A stretch of 64,000 nucleotides of DNA from Streptomyces liliiviolaceus. Lineage in GTDB: Bacteria; Actinomycetota; Actinomycetes; Streptomycetales; Streptomycetaceae. Each line of letters opens with the position of its first letter. The stretch's first letter is position 1. Below the pieces are notes generated by a model. That model saw nothing but the letters and a program-made list of their open reading frames with translations. It was not told the DNA's origin and ran no database searches. The translations under genes and the position numbers were made by a program. The stretch is taken from the NCBI RefSeq assembly GCF_018070025.1, contig NZ_JAGPYQ010000001.1, positions 1,612,001 to 1,676,000 on the forward strand, in the 5' to 3' direction. Positions 1-9,594 of this stretch are shown one piece after another.

Positions 1-399
1 GCCGTCGGGGGAGTACGTCAGGATCCCGGCGTACGCGGACCGGCCGGGCTCCAGTACCAGCACGGACTGCGGGGTGCTGTCCTCGACCCACTGCAACGGG
101 GCCTGGGCGTCGGCACCGGCCCGCAGGAAGGGAGCGCTGTAGGCGTAGCAGGGCTTCGTGCCCGTGTTGGTGGCCTTCAGCAGCAGGTGGTTGATCGGCC
201 GGGACACCGTGCTGACGGACACCTCGGTGTTCGCCGTCGTGCAGGTGGCGATCGAGGACGCCTCGGCGCTCGCGGCGGTGGAAGCGGCGGAGGCGGTCTG
301 CCCGGTGGCCTGGAACCCGACGAGCGCGAGGGCGGCGACGGCGAGGGAGGAGGCGGCGGTACGGGAGAAGGAACGCGTGGAACGCGTGCTCTTACGCAT
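1..399 (-). CDS. Secreted DUF4232-like protein (3' end outside window)
   Basis: The first 133 residues are visible and the gene continues past base 1. The N-terminus is an export signal: a basic start (MRKSTRSTRSFSR), a hydrophobic Ala/Leu/Val core and an Ala-rich cleavage region around residue 40. After it come Cys-containing segments (IATCTTANTEVSVS, then TGTKPCYAYSAP) and an aromatic LQWVEDSTPQ stretch, the pattern of small secreted Streptomyces DUF4232 proteins. Its function is unknown; it is probably exported or surface-associated. The ATG at 399 is the only start that gives a full signal peptide. The family call rests on pattern memory of part of the protein. Confidence 0.75.
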   Translation of the reverse strand, partial: MRKSTRSTRSFSRTAASSLAVAALALVGFQATGQTASAASTAASAEASSIATCTTANTEVSVSTVSRPINHLLLKATNTGTKPCYAYSAPFLRAGADAQAPLQWVEDSTPQSVLVLEPGRSAYAGILTYSPDG

Positions 400-758
400 G
401 AGTGGACTGCTTTCTCTGAACATCGGGTGGGTGGCACACACTCGGCGAGTGGTTCGCGGCGAGTGGTTCGCGGCGAGTGGTTCGCGGAGAGTGGTCCGCG
501 GCGAGTGATCCTCGGCGAGGCGCCGTGCTGGGAACGACTCCACCTTGTGCCGCCCGCCGTCCCGTCCGCCACTCCACCGGGAATTACGGGACGCTGGAAT
601 GCTCAAACGGCCCCTGAGCTGGGGAAACTTGACCCGCCTGGAACGCCGGACGGAACGCGTGCACACCACCATTTAGAGTGTGCTGACCGTCGCCCGTGAC
701 AGCTGTGCCGGGGACGGTCCCAGGGGACGGTCAAGTGGAAGCATCAGGGGGGCGATCG
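400..758. other. Divergent intergenic region with tandem repeat
   Basis: This gap separates two divergently transcribed genes for exported proteins and must hold both promoters. It contains a 14-bp tandem repeat at 447-516. I could not find a -35/-10 pair with normal spacing; TTGACC at 629-634 and TAGAGT at 674-679 are too far apart. I see no credible small gene. Confidence 0.6.
447..516. repeat. 14-bp tandem repeat, five units
   Basis: The unit GAGTGGTTCGCGGC occurs at 447, 461, 475, 489 and 503. The first three copies are identical or nearly so and the last two are diverged. It lies in the leader or promoter region of the DUF4232-like gene, 48 bp upstream of its start codon. Confidence 0.9.
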
Positions 759-3401
759 ATGTCCGAATTTCACGCGCGGCGATTTCGAAGATCCACGGCG
801 GCGGGGCTGTGCGGGGCGGCGCTGACCGCTTCGGCGCTGCTCGCGCCCACGCCGACGCTCGCGGCGACGGCTGGGGCTGTGGTTACCGCGTCCGGCGGCG
901 GGCGGGCCACGGTGGGAGTGGTCTCGCCGGCGGAGAACGAGGGCGAGGGCGGTGAACTCCGCACCGGTCGGAGCACCGAGTCGGGTGACGACGGCCGCGT
1001 CGAACTCGTCGACGGACAGGACGTCCGGGTGACGGCGGACGCGCGGGGCGCGGCTCAGGGAGCCCGCTACTCCGTGGCGTCGGTGAACGGCTCGGTGTCC
1101 GTACGGCAGACCGGGAAGTCGGCCTCGGACGACACGACCGCGACGCTTCCGCTGCCGACGGAGGCCGGTGGCACCCGGCGTGCCACCACGGCCGCTGCCG
1201 TCACCACGACTGCTCGCACCACCACGGCGAAGGCGGCCGCGGCCACGTACACGGTCAAGCTGACCATCACGCACGCCGACGTGGCGTCCAAGTCGTTCTA
1301 CGTCTGGGACCGCAAGACCTGGACCGCGTACGCCGTCAAGGACGACCCCACGAGCGACTCGTCGACGGTGAAGCTGCCGCCGGGCGACTACTTCTCGGTC
1401 GCGCTGCACAACGACTGGCTTGCGCCGAGCTACCTGCTCACCAGCAGCTTCACGGTCGGTTCGGCGGCGAAGACGGTCAGCTTCGACCAGCGCGCGGCCA
1501 AGGAGACCGCGATCCGCACCGACGACACCACGGCCACCCGTGAGGCGTCCGCGGTGTGGATCAGCGTCCCGGGCGGCGGCCTCGCCGGCTTCGCGGGCTC
1601 GGGGGCCGACAAGGTGTACGTCACCCCGTTCTCGGTGAGCGGTGTCTCGCTGCGCCTGCACGAACTGCTGGGCAAGAAGGGCTCCTCCGCGAGCACACCC
1701 AGCCCCTACCGCTACGACCTCACCCACAGCTTCACCACCACGGTGCCCGCCACGCCCGTCAAGACGGTCGCCGCGTCCTCACTGGCGAAGACCGTCACGA
1801 CGGTGGCCGCCCCGGGCACGCGGACGACGGCCGCCCTGCAGAGCGTCCCCGACTTCGGCGAGTGGACGGGCGTCTACATCGGCTCCGCGGTGCCGACGGC
1901 CGGCTCGGTCACCGAGTACGCCACTCCGGGCATCACCTACGGCCGCCTGTTCTCCTACGGCTCCGACGGGACGACCCTCGACCTCCCGGACCGCACGCTG
2001 TCCGCCGGGACGGGCGCGGGCGAGACCGTGGGCGGGGCGCCCGCGCAGCCGGTCCGCCGTGAGTGGGGCGGCTCGCAGCGCAACTCCGGCAAGGTCTGGC
2101 TGTACGAGCCGCACACCTTCGGCGACACGGCCGGCCACCGGGGCACCGACGGCCGCGCGACGTACTCGTACCGGCTCAGCTCCTCCGACGGAGTCACCTA
2201 CGCCCAGGCCGACGGCCTCGACGCGTACGCCACGCTGACGTCGGCCGCGCTGCCCTCGCAGCAGAAGACGTACACCCTCGACCAGACGGCGCACCGCCGG
2301 GCCCCGTACACCCGGCTGTCGACGGACGTGCGCAGCGAGTGGACGTTCCGCTCGGACTACACGGCGAGCGGTGAACTCCCTCTCATCGACACGCAGTTGA
2401 AGGTGGCCGGGCTGGACGGTCTCAGCCGCGCGACCGCCGGTCCGGTACGCATCGACACGAGCGCGACGACCCGCGCCACGGACGCGGCGGAGGCGAACAC
2501 CCGGGTCACCGGGCTCGCCTGGTCCACGGACGACGGCGCGACCTGGACGGACGCGGCCCTCGCGGCGGACGGCTCGGCGACGGTCGACGTCCCCGCGACG
2601 GCCTCCTTCGTCTCGCTGCGCGTCACCGCCGCCGACGACCAGGGCGGCGTCCTGCGCCGCACCGTCACGCGGGCGTTCGCGGGCCCGGCCCCGCAGGGCG
2701 ACGAGACCGTGGGCGCGACCCGCGTCTCGAACGTCGTGGTGAACGGGGGCAAGGCGGTCGAGCTGACCGACCAGCCGCTGCAGGAGTTCACGGCGAAGTT
2801 CACCGCCACCGACCCCTCGGGGATCGCGGGCGGAGACATGTACCTGTACAAGGGCCCGTACGACACCCCCGACGCCGTCATCCACGGCTCCTGGGCCGCG
2901 ACCTGTACGAAGACCAACGCGACGACTTCCACCTGCGAGACGCAGTTCGCCTACATCCAGCCGCGCGGGCTCCTGGGGCGCAACTCGCTCGCCGGTACGT
3001 GGAAGGTGGCGGCGTGGGCGGAGTCGGCGGACGGCAAGAGCCGTACCGACGTACACGCGGCCAAGACGGTCCCCGTGCTGCGGGACGCGAAGCTGACGGC
3101 CAACGCGGCTCCCGAGCCGGTGACCAAGGGCAAGACCCTGACCGTCACGGGCAAGCTGTCCCGGGTGGACTGGGAGACGCGCGGCGGCTACCACGGCTAC
3201 TCGGCCCAGAAGGTGAAACTGCAGTTCCGCAAGAAGGGCGCGTCCGCGTACACGACCGTGAAGACGGTCACCACGGACAGCTCCGGAAACCTGAAGACCA
3301 CGGTGAAGGCGTCCACGGACGGCTACTGGCGCTACAGCTTCACCGCCACGTCGACGACGGCCGCGGCGAACGCGACGGGTGACTACGTGGACGTGCGCTG
3401 A
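759..3401 (+). CDS. Large secreted protein of unknown function
   Basis: 880 residues. The ATG at 759 is preferred over a GTG at 696 because an AGGGGGG ribosome site lies 5-11 bases upstream and the protein then begins directly with a signal peptide: [16 protein letters not shown], a hydrophobic core, then cleavage near TLAATAG. The mature protein is Thr/Ala/Ser/Val-rich and looks like a string of beta-sandwich segments. The last 110 residues ([21 protein letters not shown], then [11 protein letters not shown]) resemble the Ig-like repeats seen at the end of many Streptomyces exoproteins. No catalytic motif is recognised. It converges on the deacetylase gene downstream, with a shared hairpin terminator between them. 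Confidence 0.85.
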   Translation: MSEFHARRFRRSTAAGLCGAALTASALLAPTPTLAATAGAVVTASGGGRATVGVVSPAENEGEGGELRTGRSTESGDDGRVELVDGQDVRVTADARGAAQGARYSVASVNGSVSVRQTGKSASDDTTATLPLPTEAGGTRRATTAAAVTTTARTTTAKAAAATYTVKLTITHADVASKSFYVWDRKTWTAYAVKDDPTSDSSTVKLPPGDYFSVALHNDWLAPSYLLTSSFTVGSAAKTVSFDQRAAKETAIRTDDTTATREASAVWISVPGGGLAGFAGSGADKVYVTPFSVSGVSLRLHELLGKKGSSASTPSPYRYDLTHSFTTTVPATPVKTVAASSLAKTVTTVAAPGTRTTAALQSVPDFGEWTGVYIGSAVPTAGSVTEYATPGITYGRLFSYGSDGTTLDLPDRTLSAGTGAGETVGGAPAQPVRREWGGSQRNSGKVWLYEPHTFGDTAGHRGTDGRATYSYRLSSSDGVTYAQADGLDAYATLTSAALPSQQKTYTLDQTAHRRAPYTRLSTDVRSEWTFRSDYTASGELPLIDTQLKVAGLDGLSRATAGPVRIDTSATTRATDAAEANTRVTGLAWSTDDGATWTDAALAADGSATVDVPATASFVSLRVTAADDQGGVLRRTVTRAFAGPAPQGDETVGATRVSNVVVNGGKAVELTDQPLQEFTAKFTATDPSGIAGGDMYLYKGPYDTPDAVIHGSWAATCTKTNATTSTCETQFAYIQPRGLLGRNSLAGTWKVAAWAESADGKSRTDVHAAKTVPVLRDAKLTANAAPEPVTKGKTLTVTGKLSRVDWETRGGYHGYSAQKVKLQFRKKGASAYTTVKTVTTDSSGNLKTTVKASTDGYWRYSFTATSTTAAANATGDYVDVR

Positions 3402-3408
3402 AGCCAAT

Positions 3409-3438
3409 CCCTTTGGCGGGCTACGTCCCGCCAAGGGG
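3409..3438. terminator. Bidirectional hairpin terminator
   Basis: A 12-bp stem, CCCTTTGGCGGG pairing with CCCGCCAAGGGG, has one mismatch and closes a 6-nt loop. It sits 8 bp after the stop of the secreted-protein gene and 20 bp after the stop of the convergent deacetylase gene, so it can serve both. Confidence 0.85.
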
Positions 3439-3458
3439 AACGGTCAGCTCACGGGCGA

Positions 3459-4220
3459 TCAATGCACAGGGAACCCGAAGGTGTGGCCCTCCGCCTTGAG
3501 CTGGGGGAGGATCTGGCGCAGGGCCTCGACGGTCTGGGAGCGGTCGCCGCCCGCGTCGTGGAAGAGGATCGTCGGCCCGTCGGGGAGTTCCTGCTCGACG
3601 GTGGCGACCATGGTGGCCGCGCTCGGACCCTCGAAGTCCTTGGTGTCCACGTTCCAGCCCAGCGGGCGCATTCCGTGGGAGGCGGCCAACTTGCGGCTGT
3701 ACGGGGTGAAGGCACCGCCCGGCGCCCGGTAGTACATGGGCCGTACGCCCCCGGACGCCTTGACGATCATGCGCTCGGCGTCGAGGATCTGCTGCTTCTG
3801 GTAGGCCTGGGACTGCTTGTCCATGGTGGTGTCGTGCGACACCGAGTGGTCGCACAGCCGGTGCCCCGCCGCGACGACCTTCTTCACGAGGTCGGGGTGC
3901 GCCTCGGCCTGCGTACCCACCATGCAGAAGGTGGCCTTCACCCCGTTCTCCCGCAGCACGTCGAGCATCTGCGGGGTCCACACGGGGTCGGGGCCGTCGT
4001 CGATGGTGATGTTGACCCCGCGCGCACCCTTGTCGGAGGCGTGCACGATGGTCTCCGCGACCGGCTTGACGGCGGTCTCCGAGGCGGCCGGCTTCGACGA
4101 ACCGCCCACGACGCCGGCCTGCGCGGTCCATACCGAGGCGCCGGTGGCGGCCAACGCCACCCCGAGCGCCGCGCCGATCACCTTGCCGTGCCAGCCGCGT
4201 CCGCCACTGTGCCGCGCCAT
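3459..4220 (-). CDS. Polysaccharide deacetylase (NodB / CE4 family)
   Basis: 253 residues. An N-terminal membrane or signal segment (about residues 13-35) is followed by a NodB homology domain. The CE4 motifs are present in order: motif 1 TIDDGPDP with the catalytic and metal-binding Asp pair, motif 2 DHSVSHD with two metal-ligand His, motif 3 RAPGG, motif 4 around WNVDTKDFEGP, and motif 5 ILFHDAGG. The family removes acetyl groups from GlcNAc polymers such as peptidoglycan or chitin oligomers; here it would act at or outside the membrane. It is a single-gene unit converging on the upstream secreted-protein gene. Confidence 0.93.
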   Translation of the reverse strand: MARHSGGRGWHGKVIGAALGVALAATGASVWTAQAGVVGGSSKPAASETAVKPVAETIVHASDKGARGVNITIDDGPDPVWTPQMLDVLRENGVKATFCMVGTQAEAHPDLVKKVVAAGHRLCDHSVSHDTTMDKQSQAYQKQQILDAERMIVKASGGVRPMYYRAPGGAFTPYSRKLAASHGMRPLGWNVDTKDFEGPSAATMVATVEQELPDGPTILFHDAGGDRSQTVEALRQILPQLKAEGHTFGFPVH

Positions 4221-4414
4221 ATCCGCCCCGCTCCCCCGAAGTTACCCACCAACTCCCCGGTCACCCGGCGACATTCAGAACAGTACGAGGAACGAAGCGG
4301 TCCGGACGCCCCCGTTACGGATCAAGGACAAACCCGAAGAGGTTCGCGGACAACTTGGCCTGTGGGAGTTGGAGTTGGGGTACGTGCGCCGAGTGGGCCC
4401 AGCCGAATTCCCTG

Positions 4415-4438
4415 GTGTCGGTGTCGGTGTCGGCGTCA
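4415..4438. repeat. GTGTCG hexanucleotide repeat at the stop codon
   Basis: Three exact GTGTCG units (4415-4432) and a GCGTCA partial unit run into the stop codon of the DUF6215-like gene. The sequence is related to the CCGTCN repeat inside the same gene. Confidence 0.7.
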
Positions 4439-5467
4439 AGGCCGTTCGGGGATCTTCGGCAGGACCCTCTCGACGATGTCGACGAGAACGCTGTCGCTCG
4501 GGAGGGTCCCGGACGTGCTCCACACACTGATGTCGCAGTAGCCGCCCCGGTCGTCATGGTCCAGCGCCACCGTCACCGACCTGGCCAGGGGGCCTTCCTC
4601 GACCGGCCCGCCGGATGCGCTGCCTCCGAGATCGATCTCGAACTTCATGGTGTGCGCCGAGGAGAGCACCGCGGGCCGGCCCAGCACCGTGAGCTTCCTG
4701 ACGTCCGTCTCGTCCCCGAACTCCATCAGCTTCACGTACTGGCCGATCGACAGCCTGTTGTACGTGGCCGAGAGATTCACGGTGTACGTGTCGAACGTGA
4801 CCGAGGCCTCCGGCGCGGCGACCTTCTCATCCGTCAAGGGGGCGGTGTTGTTGGTGCTGGAGACGGAGGTCGCGGTCTCTCCCGGCGTGCCGAGGAGTTC
4901 GGCCAGGTCCGGCCGGTCGAGCGCCTCGCACAGCTCTTCACCGGTCACCGGCCGGGGCGAGTCCTTGTAAGCCTCCGGCAACTCCTCTTGGGACGAACCG
5001 TCCGAACAGGACGGGGCTTGCGGGGTGTTGTCGCTGGACGGCACATAACGCGGGAGTGCCCACAGCGCGACCGCGATCACCCCGAACACGGCCACGGCGG
5101 CAGCGGCCTGGCCCCACGCGTTGGGTTCCTTGTCCTGCGGCTGTGGCTGCGGCTGCGGCTGTGGAGCGGCACCGACTGCACCCCCATCCGCACCCCCGTC
5201 TCCGTCTCCGTCTCCGTCCCCGTCCCCGTCCCCGTCCCCGTCCGAGGATGCTGCCGCACCTGGATTCCGGCGGGTACGCAGGGCCCGGACCACCGTATGG
5301 ACACGTACGGCCGTGAACACGAGGAACACCGTGCCGAGGCCCGCCGCGACCCAGTCGTGGTCGTGGACGGCGAGATACATGATCCGTACGCCGAGAACAG
5401 AACCGAGCACGATGAGCAGGGGCTCACGGACCCAGAACGGCAGGAGGCGGATGAGGAAACCGAGCAT
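4436..5467 (-). CDS. Membrane-anchored DUF6215-like protein
   Basis: 343 residues. Two N-terminal transmembrane segments (about 10-30 and 40-60) precede a low-complexity linker of alternating Asp-Gly (about 78-91) and Gln-Pro repeats. A third membrane segment follows (about 120-140) and then an extracytoplasmic domain. That domain starts around GEELCEALDRPDLAELLG and contains VTFDTYTVNLSATY and a late Cys (GYCDISVW), the layout of the Streptomyces DUF6215 family. Function is unknown. The Asp-Gly run is encoded by a hexanucleotide repeat and may vary in length between strains. Confidence 0.8.
   Translation of the reverse strand: MLGFLIRLLPFWVREPLLIVLGSVLGVRIMYLAVHDHDWVAAGLGTVFLVFTAVRVHTVVRALRTRRNPGAAASSDGDGDGDGDGDGDGDGGADGGAVGAAPQPQPQPQPQDKEPNAWGQAAAAVAVFGVIAVALWALPRYVPSSDNTPQAPSCSDGSSQEELPEAYKDSPRPVTGEELCEALDRPDLAELLGTPGETATSVSSTNNTAPLTDEKVAAPEASVTFDTYTVNLSATYNRLSIGQYVKLMEFGDETDVRKLTVLGRPAVLSSAHTMKFEIDLGGSASGGPVEEGPLARSVTVALDHDDRGGYCDISVWSTSGTLPSDSVLVDIVERVLPKIPERP
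5186..5240. repeat. CCGTCT/CCGTCC hexanucleotide repeat coding Asp-Gly
   Basis: About eight hexamers, first CCGTCT then CCGTCC, lie inside the DUF6215-like gene and encode (Asp-Gly)n in the linker between membrane segments. Because the unit is 6 bp, length changes keep the reading frame. Confidence 0.85.
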
Positions 5468-5564
5468 CCGGTGATCTCACCAGGGCAAGATCACATCCGC
5501 CGTGACGGAAGCCACAATTCCGGGCATGTACAGAGCAAGTCGAGGCGGCGGCCGTGAAAGGGAG

Positions 5565-5592
5565 GAGGTGGGGGCAACCCTGCCCCCACCTC
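5565..5592. other. Perfect 12-bp stem hairpin between divergent genes
   Basis: GAGGTGGGGGCA pairs perfectly with TGCCCCCACCTC around an ACCC loop. It lies between two divergent genes (minus-strand start 5467, plus-strand start 5657), so it is not at a normal terminator position. It would fall in the leader of the plus-strand gene or act as an insulator. Confidence 0.6.
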
Positions 5593-5656
5593 AAGGGTCA
5601 CACAGGCGTCACTCATCACTTCGCTTTCCCAAGGTCCGGAAAGGGCCCCACTCTCC

Positions 5657-7711
5657 GTGCTGACTCGTACCCGGCTGACCGCGGTGGCCGCGACGGCCTC
5701 CCTCGTCGCCGTCGGCGGCCTGCTCACCGCCGCCCCCGCCTCCGCGGCCGTCACCTGCGCCTCTCCCCTCTGGAAGGCGCAGTACTTCGGCAACTCCGCC
5801 TTCAGCGGCACCCCGAAGCTGACCGCATGCGACTCCGCCATCGCCGAGAACTACGGGCACGGCGACCCGCCCGGCGTCACGCTGCCCAAGGACAGCTTCT
5901 CCGTCCGCTGGTCCCTCACAAGGGACTTCGGCTCCGGCGGCCCCTTCCGGCTCTCCGCGTCCACGCAGGACGGCATGCGCGTCTACGTCGACGGCGTACG
6001 GAAGATCAACCTGTGGAAGAACGTCTCCACCACCGCCCGCAAGACCGTCGACCTGACCGTCCCTGCGGGCAAGCACACGCTCCGCGTGGACTACGTCGCC
6101 TGGACCGGCACGGCCCAGGCCGGGTTCACGTACAGCCCGCGCACCTCGGCAGCCGTCGACGCCGTCAAGCCGCTCGCCCCGACCGGCCTCAGGGGAACGT
6201 ACGACCAGGACACCACGAAGACCACGCTGCGCTGGACCGTGAACAAGGAGATGGACCTCGCCGGTTACCGCGTGTACCGCCGGCTGGGCACCGCCCCGTG
6301 GGCGAAGGTCAGCGGCTCGGCGCCGCTCACCTCCCCGTCCTTCGTGGACGCGACGCCCGCCACGGGCCAGACCTTCCTGTACGAGGTCCGCGCGGTCGAC
6401 AAGGCGGGCCGAGAGTCGACCGGCAGCCCCGACGTCACCGTCGCGTCCGTGGACCGTACGGGTCCCGCGGCGCCGACCGGTCTCACGGTCACCGGCGACG
6501 CGTGGTGGGCGAACCTGGCCTGGCAGGGACCGGCCGACGCCGCGACGTACGAGATACACGCCGCCTCCACCGCCACCGGCCCGTTCGAGCTGCTGGGCAC
6601 GACGACCACGACGACGTACCGCACCAACGCGCCCGTGAACACCGCACGCCACTACCGGGTCCGCGCTCTCGACGCGCTCGGCAACCCGTCGCCGTACACC
6701 ACCGTCACCGGCGACGGCGTCGACCGGACCCCGCCGAAGTCCCCGGCCTCCCTCGACGCCATCGCCCGCGTCGGCCGCACCGAGGTGTACTGGAAGCAGC
6801 CCGACGGCTTCGACGAGGACTTCTCCAACGGCGGGACGTACCGCGTCTACCGCTCGCCCGGCAAAACCCTCGACCCGGCCACGCGCACCCGCGTGACCTG
6901 CGCCGAGGAGAGCGACGAGACCAGCACCGGCGGAGTCTGCGAGGACGTGGACATGCCCTCGGGCACGTACGTGACGTACGCGGTCGCGGCGGTGGACCCG
7001 GCTGGCAACGAGTCGGCGCCGTCCGCCCCGCTCGTCGTCCGCACCGGCGACCGCGTCGCGCCCGGCCCGGTCACCGGCGTGCGGGCCACCCCGCGCGCCG
7101 ACGGCATCCTGCTGAGCTGGACGGCCTCGCCCGAGGACGACGTAGAACGCTACGCGGCCTGGTCGGGCACCCGACAGACCGACGGCACGATCAAATGGCT
7201 CGGTACCGCCGACTGCCGGGAGGGCACGAGCGACCCGCTCGCGGTCCTCTGCGGCGACCTGCCGGACGGTGAGACGTACGTGTACGCGATCGTCGCCAGG
7301 GACCGCTGGGGCAACGCGCTGCCTCCGACCGACCCGAAGGTCACCCCCGTGGAGGCCACCGAACTGGACGTCCGACCGTCCGTGCCCGTCACCCGGGACT
7401 GGCAGCTGGGCCCCACATCCAACGGCACCGTGATCGGCGGCCCCGACGAGGACGGCCCGACCGTCGGCTGGAGATGCACCAGAACAACGGACTGCGACAC
7501 GGTGACGGGCTACCGGATCACCCGCTGGAACACCACGACGAAGACGTACGAGCCCTTGCACACGGGCCTGCTGAGCCCGGATACCAAGACCTACACGGAC
7601 ACCGGGGCCGCGCGCGGGGCGACGCACTTCTACACCCTGCAGGCGGTACGCGCGGACGGCAGCGTGGCGGGCACACACGTATGGAACTGCGTCTTCCAGG
7701 ACCGGGTATAA
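5657..7711 (+). CDS. Secreted PA14-like / fibronectin type III protein
   Basis: 684 residues, GTG start with GGAAAGGG upstream. The signal peptide is MLTRTRLTAVAATASLVAVG followed by an Ala-rich cleavage site near PASAAVTC. Residues about 35-160 form a PA14-like beta-sandwich (WKAQYFGN, SFSVRWSLTRDF, DGMRVYVDGVRKINLW, HTLRVDYVAWTG). Then come at least four fibronectin III modules, seen as repeated PxAPTGL or VxGVRATP starts and YRVYRxxG cores. No catalytic domain is visible, so the protein is probably a carbohydrate- or surface-binding exoprotein. The divergent neighbour is the DUF6215-like gene. Confidence 0.88.
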   Translation: MLTRTRLTAVAATASLVAVGGLLTAAPASAAVTCASPLWKAQYFGNSAFSGTPKLTACDSAIAENYGHGDPPGVTLPKDSFSVRWSLTRDFGSGGPFRLSASTQDGMRVYVDGVRKINLWKNVSTTARKTVDLTVPAGKHTLRVDYVAWTGTAQAGFTYSPRTSAAVDAVKPLAPTGLRGTYDQDTTKTTLRWTVNKEMDLAGYRVYRRLGTAPWAKVSGSAPLTSPSFVDATPATGQTFLYEVRAVDKAGRESTGSPDVTVASVDRTGPAAPTGLTVTGDAWWANLAWQGPADAATYEIHAASTATGPFELLGTTTTTTYRTNAPVNTARHYRVRALDALGNPSPYTTVTGDGVDRTPPKSPASLDAIARVGRTEVYWKQPDGFDEDFSNGGTYRVYRSPGKTLDPATRTRVTCAEESDETSTGGVCEDVDMPSGTYVTYAVAAVDPAGNESAPSAPLVVRTGDRVAPGPVTGVRATPRADGILLSWTASPEDDVERYAAWSGTRQTDGTIKWLGTADCREGTSDPLAVLCGDLPDGETYVYAIVARDRWGNALPPTDPKVTPVEATELDVRPSVPVTRDWQLGPTSNGTVIGGPDEDGPTVGWRCTRTTDCDTVTGYRITRWNTTTKTYEPLHTGLLSPDTKTYTDTGAARGATHFYTLQAVRADGSVAGTHVWNCVFQDRV

Positions 7712-7761
7712 CCGCACGTATATCTCGGCAGGCGGTGTGATCGTCCTGGCAGGATGCCGTC

Positions 7762-8289
7762 GTGGGGAACACCTGTGCGTGGCCCGTGTTGAGGACCACA
7801 GATCTGGCCGAGGCATTGACGCTCGCGGAGAAGTTGCTCGCGTCGGCGTTCTGGTACAGGCCCGACGGCTGCTATCTGGACGCCTGGGCACGCGACGACG
7901 ACGCACTCCGGCGTCTGACAGACGCTAGTCCTGGGGCGAGGGTCAGGTTCTACAGGGAGGGCCGTACCGCGTCGACCGCGAACGTGAGCCTGGGGGTGTC
8001 GGATTTCGCGCAGGCGAGCGACGCTTTGAGCACCTGGGCAGACATCACCAGGTGCTACGTCCTGTGGCACGACCTGAAGTGGCCGGCTGTTCCGGAGCTT
8101 GGGCTGAGCGAGGAGTACAAGTACGCCGAGCTGCAGGTCGCGTGCAACAGTCACACGATCCACTGTGACGAGTGGGCAGCGGAGCACACCGTCTTCGTTC
8201 ATGCACGACCAGGCCACGACGCACGAGCTGCGTGGCTGGCGGCGCAGGTCGGAACCCGAGTCGTCGGACCGCCCGAGGAGGGGTGGTGA
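7762..8289 (+). CDS. Hypothetical protein, 175 residues
   Basis: GTG start with an AGGA ribosome site 9 bp upstream. The protein is cytoplasmic-looking, with an aromatic core (RCYVLWHDLKWPAVPELG) and no signal or membrane segment. I recognise no family. It is the first gene of an accessory strip of small hypothetical and immunity-like genes, which makes a conflict-related role possible, but the sequence does not show this. Confidence 0.6.
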   Translation: MGNTCAWPVLRTTDLAEALTLAEKLLASAFWYRPDGCYLDAWARDDDALRRLTDASPGARVRFYREGRTASTANVSLGVSDFAQASDALSTWADITRCYVLWHDLKWPAVPELGLSEEYKYAELQVACNSHTIHCDEWAAEHTVFVHARPGHDARAAWLAAQVGTRVVGPPEEGW

Positions 8290-8374
8290 CCGACTGGATG
8301 ATCTTCGGGGTCATGTGGCGTGGGGCAGGAACGGTTGGATCGAGAGGATTTGCTGCTTGAGGGGGCGGAAGGGC

Positions 8375-8548
8375 ATGGATGCCGAGGACGAGCGCTCCCA
8401 GACTCTCACCGCCGCCTTCGCTGACCGCAGCAAGGCCATCTGCGAGCGGTGCGGTGCGCATGGTTGCTCGCTGCGTGAGAGCCAGCGCATCGATCTGGTG
8501 CTGTGCGAACGGTGCGAGACGCTCGTTCCGGAGCACGGCCGTCTCTGA
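8375..8548 (+). CDS. Small zinc-ribbon-like protein
   Basis: 57 residues. ATG 8375 follows GGAAGGG at 4-nt spacing. Two CxxC pairs (AICERCGAHGC and VLCERCETL) about 22 residues apart are the knuckles of a zinc ribbon. The reading frame extends upstream, but that part overlaps the preceding gene antiparallel in phase and is not conserved-looking. Role unknown. Confidence 0.55.
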   Translation: MDAEDERSQTLTAAFADRSKAICERCGAHGCSLRESQRIDLVLCERCETLVPEHGRL

Positions 8549-8590
8549 CTGGTGTGTTTGTGGTGCGTTCGTCGCTCTGACGCGGGAGGC

Positions 8591-8917
8591 CTACAGATCA
8601 ACACGTGTCTCGCCTGTACCCCGCCGGAGAAGGACGTGTGCAGGCCGGAACGGCAGACTGCGCAGAGTCGGCTCCAGGACCTTGAACAGAGCATCGGCAT
8701 CGGGTCCGTAGGCGTACACGACGGCTTCGCCTCCTCCGAACTCGTTCCCGTCAATCTCCCCGACGCCTGCCTTCTCGACCGCGGCCTCCATCGCTCGCTC
8801 AGCTTCGTAGATCTGCTCGCGCTGATCGGCATCGCCGAATCCACCACCAGCAAGCCGGAAGTGCGCGATGACGGCATGCTCCTCATCCCCGCCGCCAGGG
8901 GCCATGGGTGTCTCCAT
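8591..8917 (-). CDS. Conserved small hypothetical protein
   Basis: 108 residues from the ATG at 8917 (METPMAPGGG). The frame is open further upstream, but that extension is Pro/Trp-rich and unconvincing. The body looks like a real alpha/beta domain: HAVIAHFRLAGGGFGDADQR, an acidic helix (YEAERAMEAAVEKAG), then EFGGGEAVVYAYGPDADALF and a C-terminal RPAHVLLRRG. I know this type only as a small Streptomyces protein of unknown function. It converges on the zinc-ribbon gene. Confidence 0.65.
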   Translation of the reverse strand: METPMAPGGGDEEHAVIAHFRLAGGGFGDADQREQIYEAERAMEAAVEKAGVGEIDGNEFGGGEAVVYAYGPDADALFKVLEPTLRSLPFRPAHVLLRRGTGETRVDL

Positions 8918-9043
8918 GCCGCACACACTGTCATCGAGGTCTGACACCCTCACCGCTGTGTCTGCCGGGGAGGCTCTCCACCAGCGCGCTTTCCAACTGT
9001 GCTGGTGGGGCGGTGGGTTGGGTGCGGGGGCGTTCACCTGGGT

Positions 9044-9547
9044 TCATGGGCGGTTGGCCCGTGTGGTCAATCTGACGCGTGGCCCTCTTTGAACGGTCGT
9101 GAACGGGGCTGAATGAGACGGAAATTGAGACGGTGGCGGGGGCTGCTTCAGCCTTCCCCGGGTGGGATGAGTCGGTCGGCTCTCTGCGTCGTCCACGTGT
9201 CCGTGGCCGTCAACTGTGACTGGGGTGGCTCGGCCCTTGGACGTGACTAGCCACGCAAGTACCTGTTCGGTCAATGGCCCGTTGTCGGGTCCCTCGTCCT
9301 TCCAGTAGGCACGCCAGCCGCCTCCGGGGATTGCGGACACGACCTGGTCTGCTCGCTCCAGGTGGGAGAAGTCGGGGTAGTCCGTGACCGGCCGCCGCAC
9401 GCCGCGCTGCGGATCGACGACGAGGGCCACGCCCGATGCTTCGTCCCAGGCGTCTACGTCCACGGTCCGACCGATCGTTGTTTCCGTGCCGGTGAAGATC
9501 GCGTGCCAACCTGTCCCGTTGAAGTAACGCATGCGGTCATCGTTCAT
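9044..9547 (-). CDS. Hypothetical protein, start uncertain
   Basis: 167 residues from ATG 9547 (MNDDRMRYFNGTGW); a TTG at 9580 in the same frame would add 11 residues. Residues 1-100 look structured: GVALVVDPQRGVRRPVTDYP, then GGGWRAYWKDEG. The last 55 residues are Pro/Arg-rich and may be a spurious extension. No family is recognised. Confidence 0.5.
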   Translation of the reverse strand: MNDDRMRYFNGTGWHAIFTGTETTIGRTVDVDAWDEASGVALVVDPQRGVRRPVTDYPDFSHLERADQVVSAIPGGGWRAYWKDEGPDNGPLTEQVLAWLVTSKGRATPVTVDGHGHVDDAESRPTHPTRGRLKQPPPPSQFPSHSAPFTTVQRGPRVRLTTRANRP

Positions 9548-9594
9548 GACGACGGCTGGCTTTGCCGCAGGAGTAACCAACTCCGTTGTCTCGG

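Noticed and set aside
629..679. TTGACC and TAGAGT as a promoter for the secreted-protein gene
   Set aside because: The spacing of 39 bp is far from the 16-18 bp required.
1779..3434. 551-residue minus-strand frame opposite the secreted protein
   Set aside because: An Arg/Val/Gly-rich shadow frame typical of high-GC DNA. The plus strand has a signal peptide and ribosome site.
5609..7906. 765-residue minus-strand frame opposite the PA14/fibronectin protein
   Set aside because: No domain, Arg-rich, and antisense to a gene with recognisable repeats.
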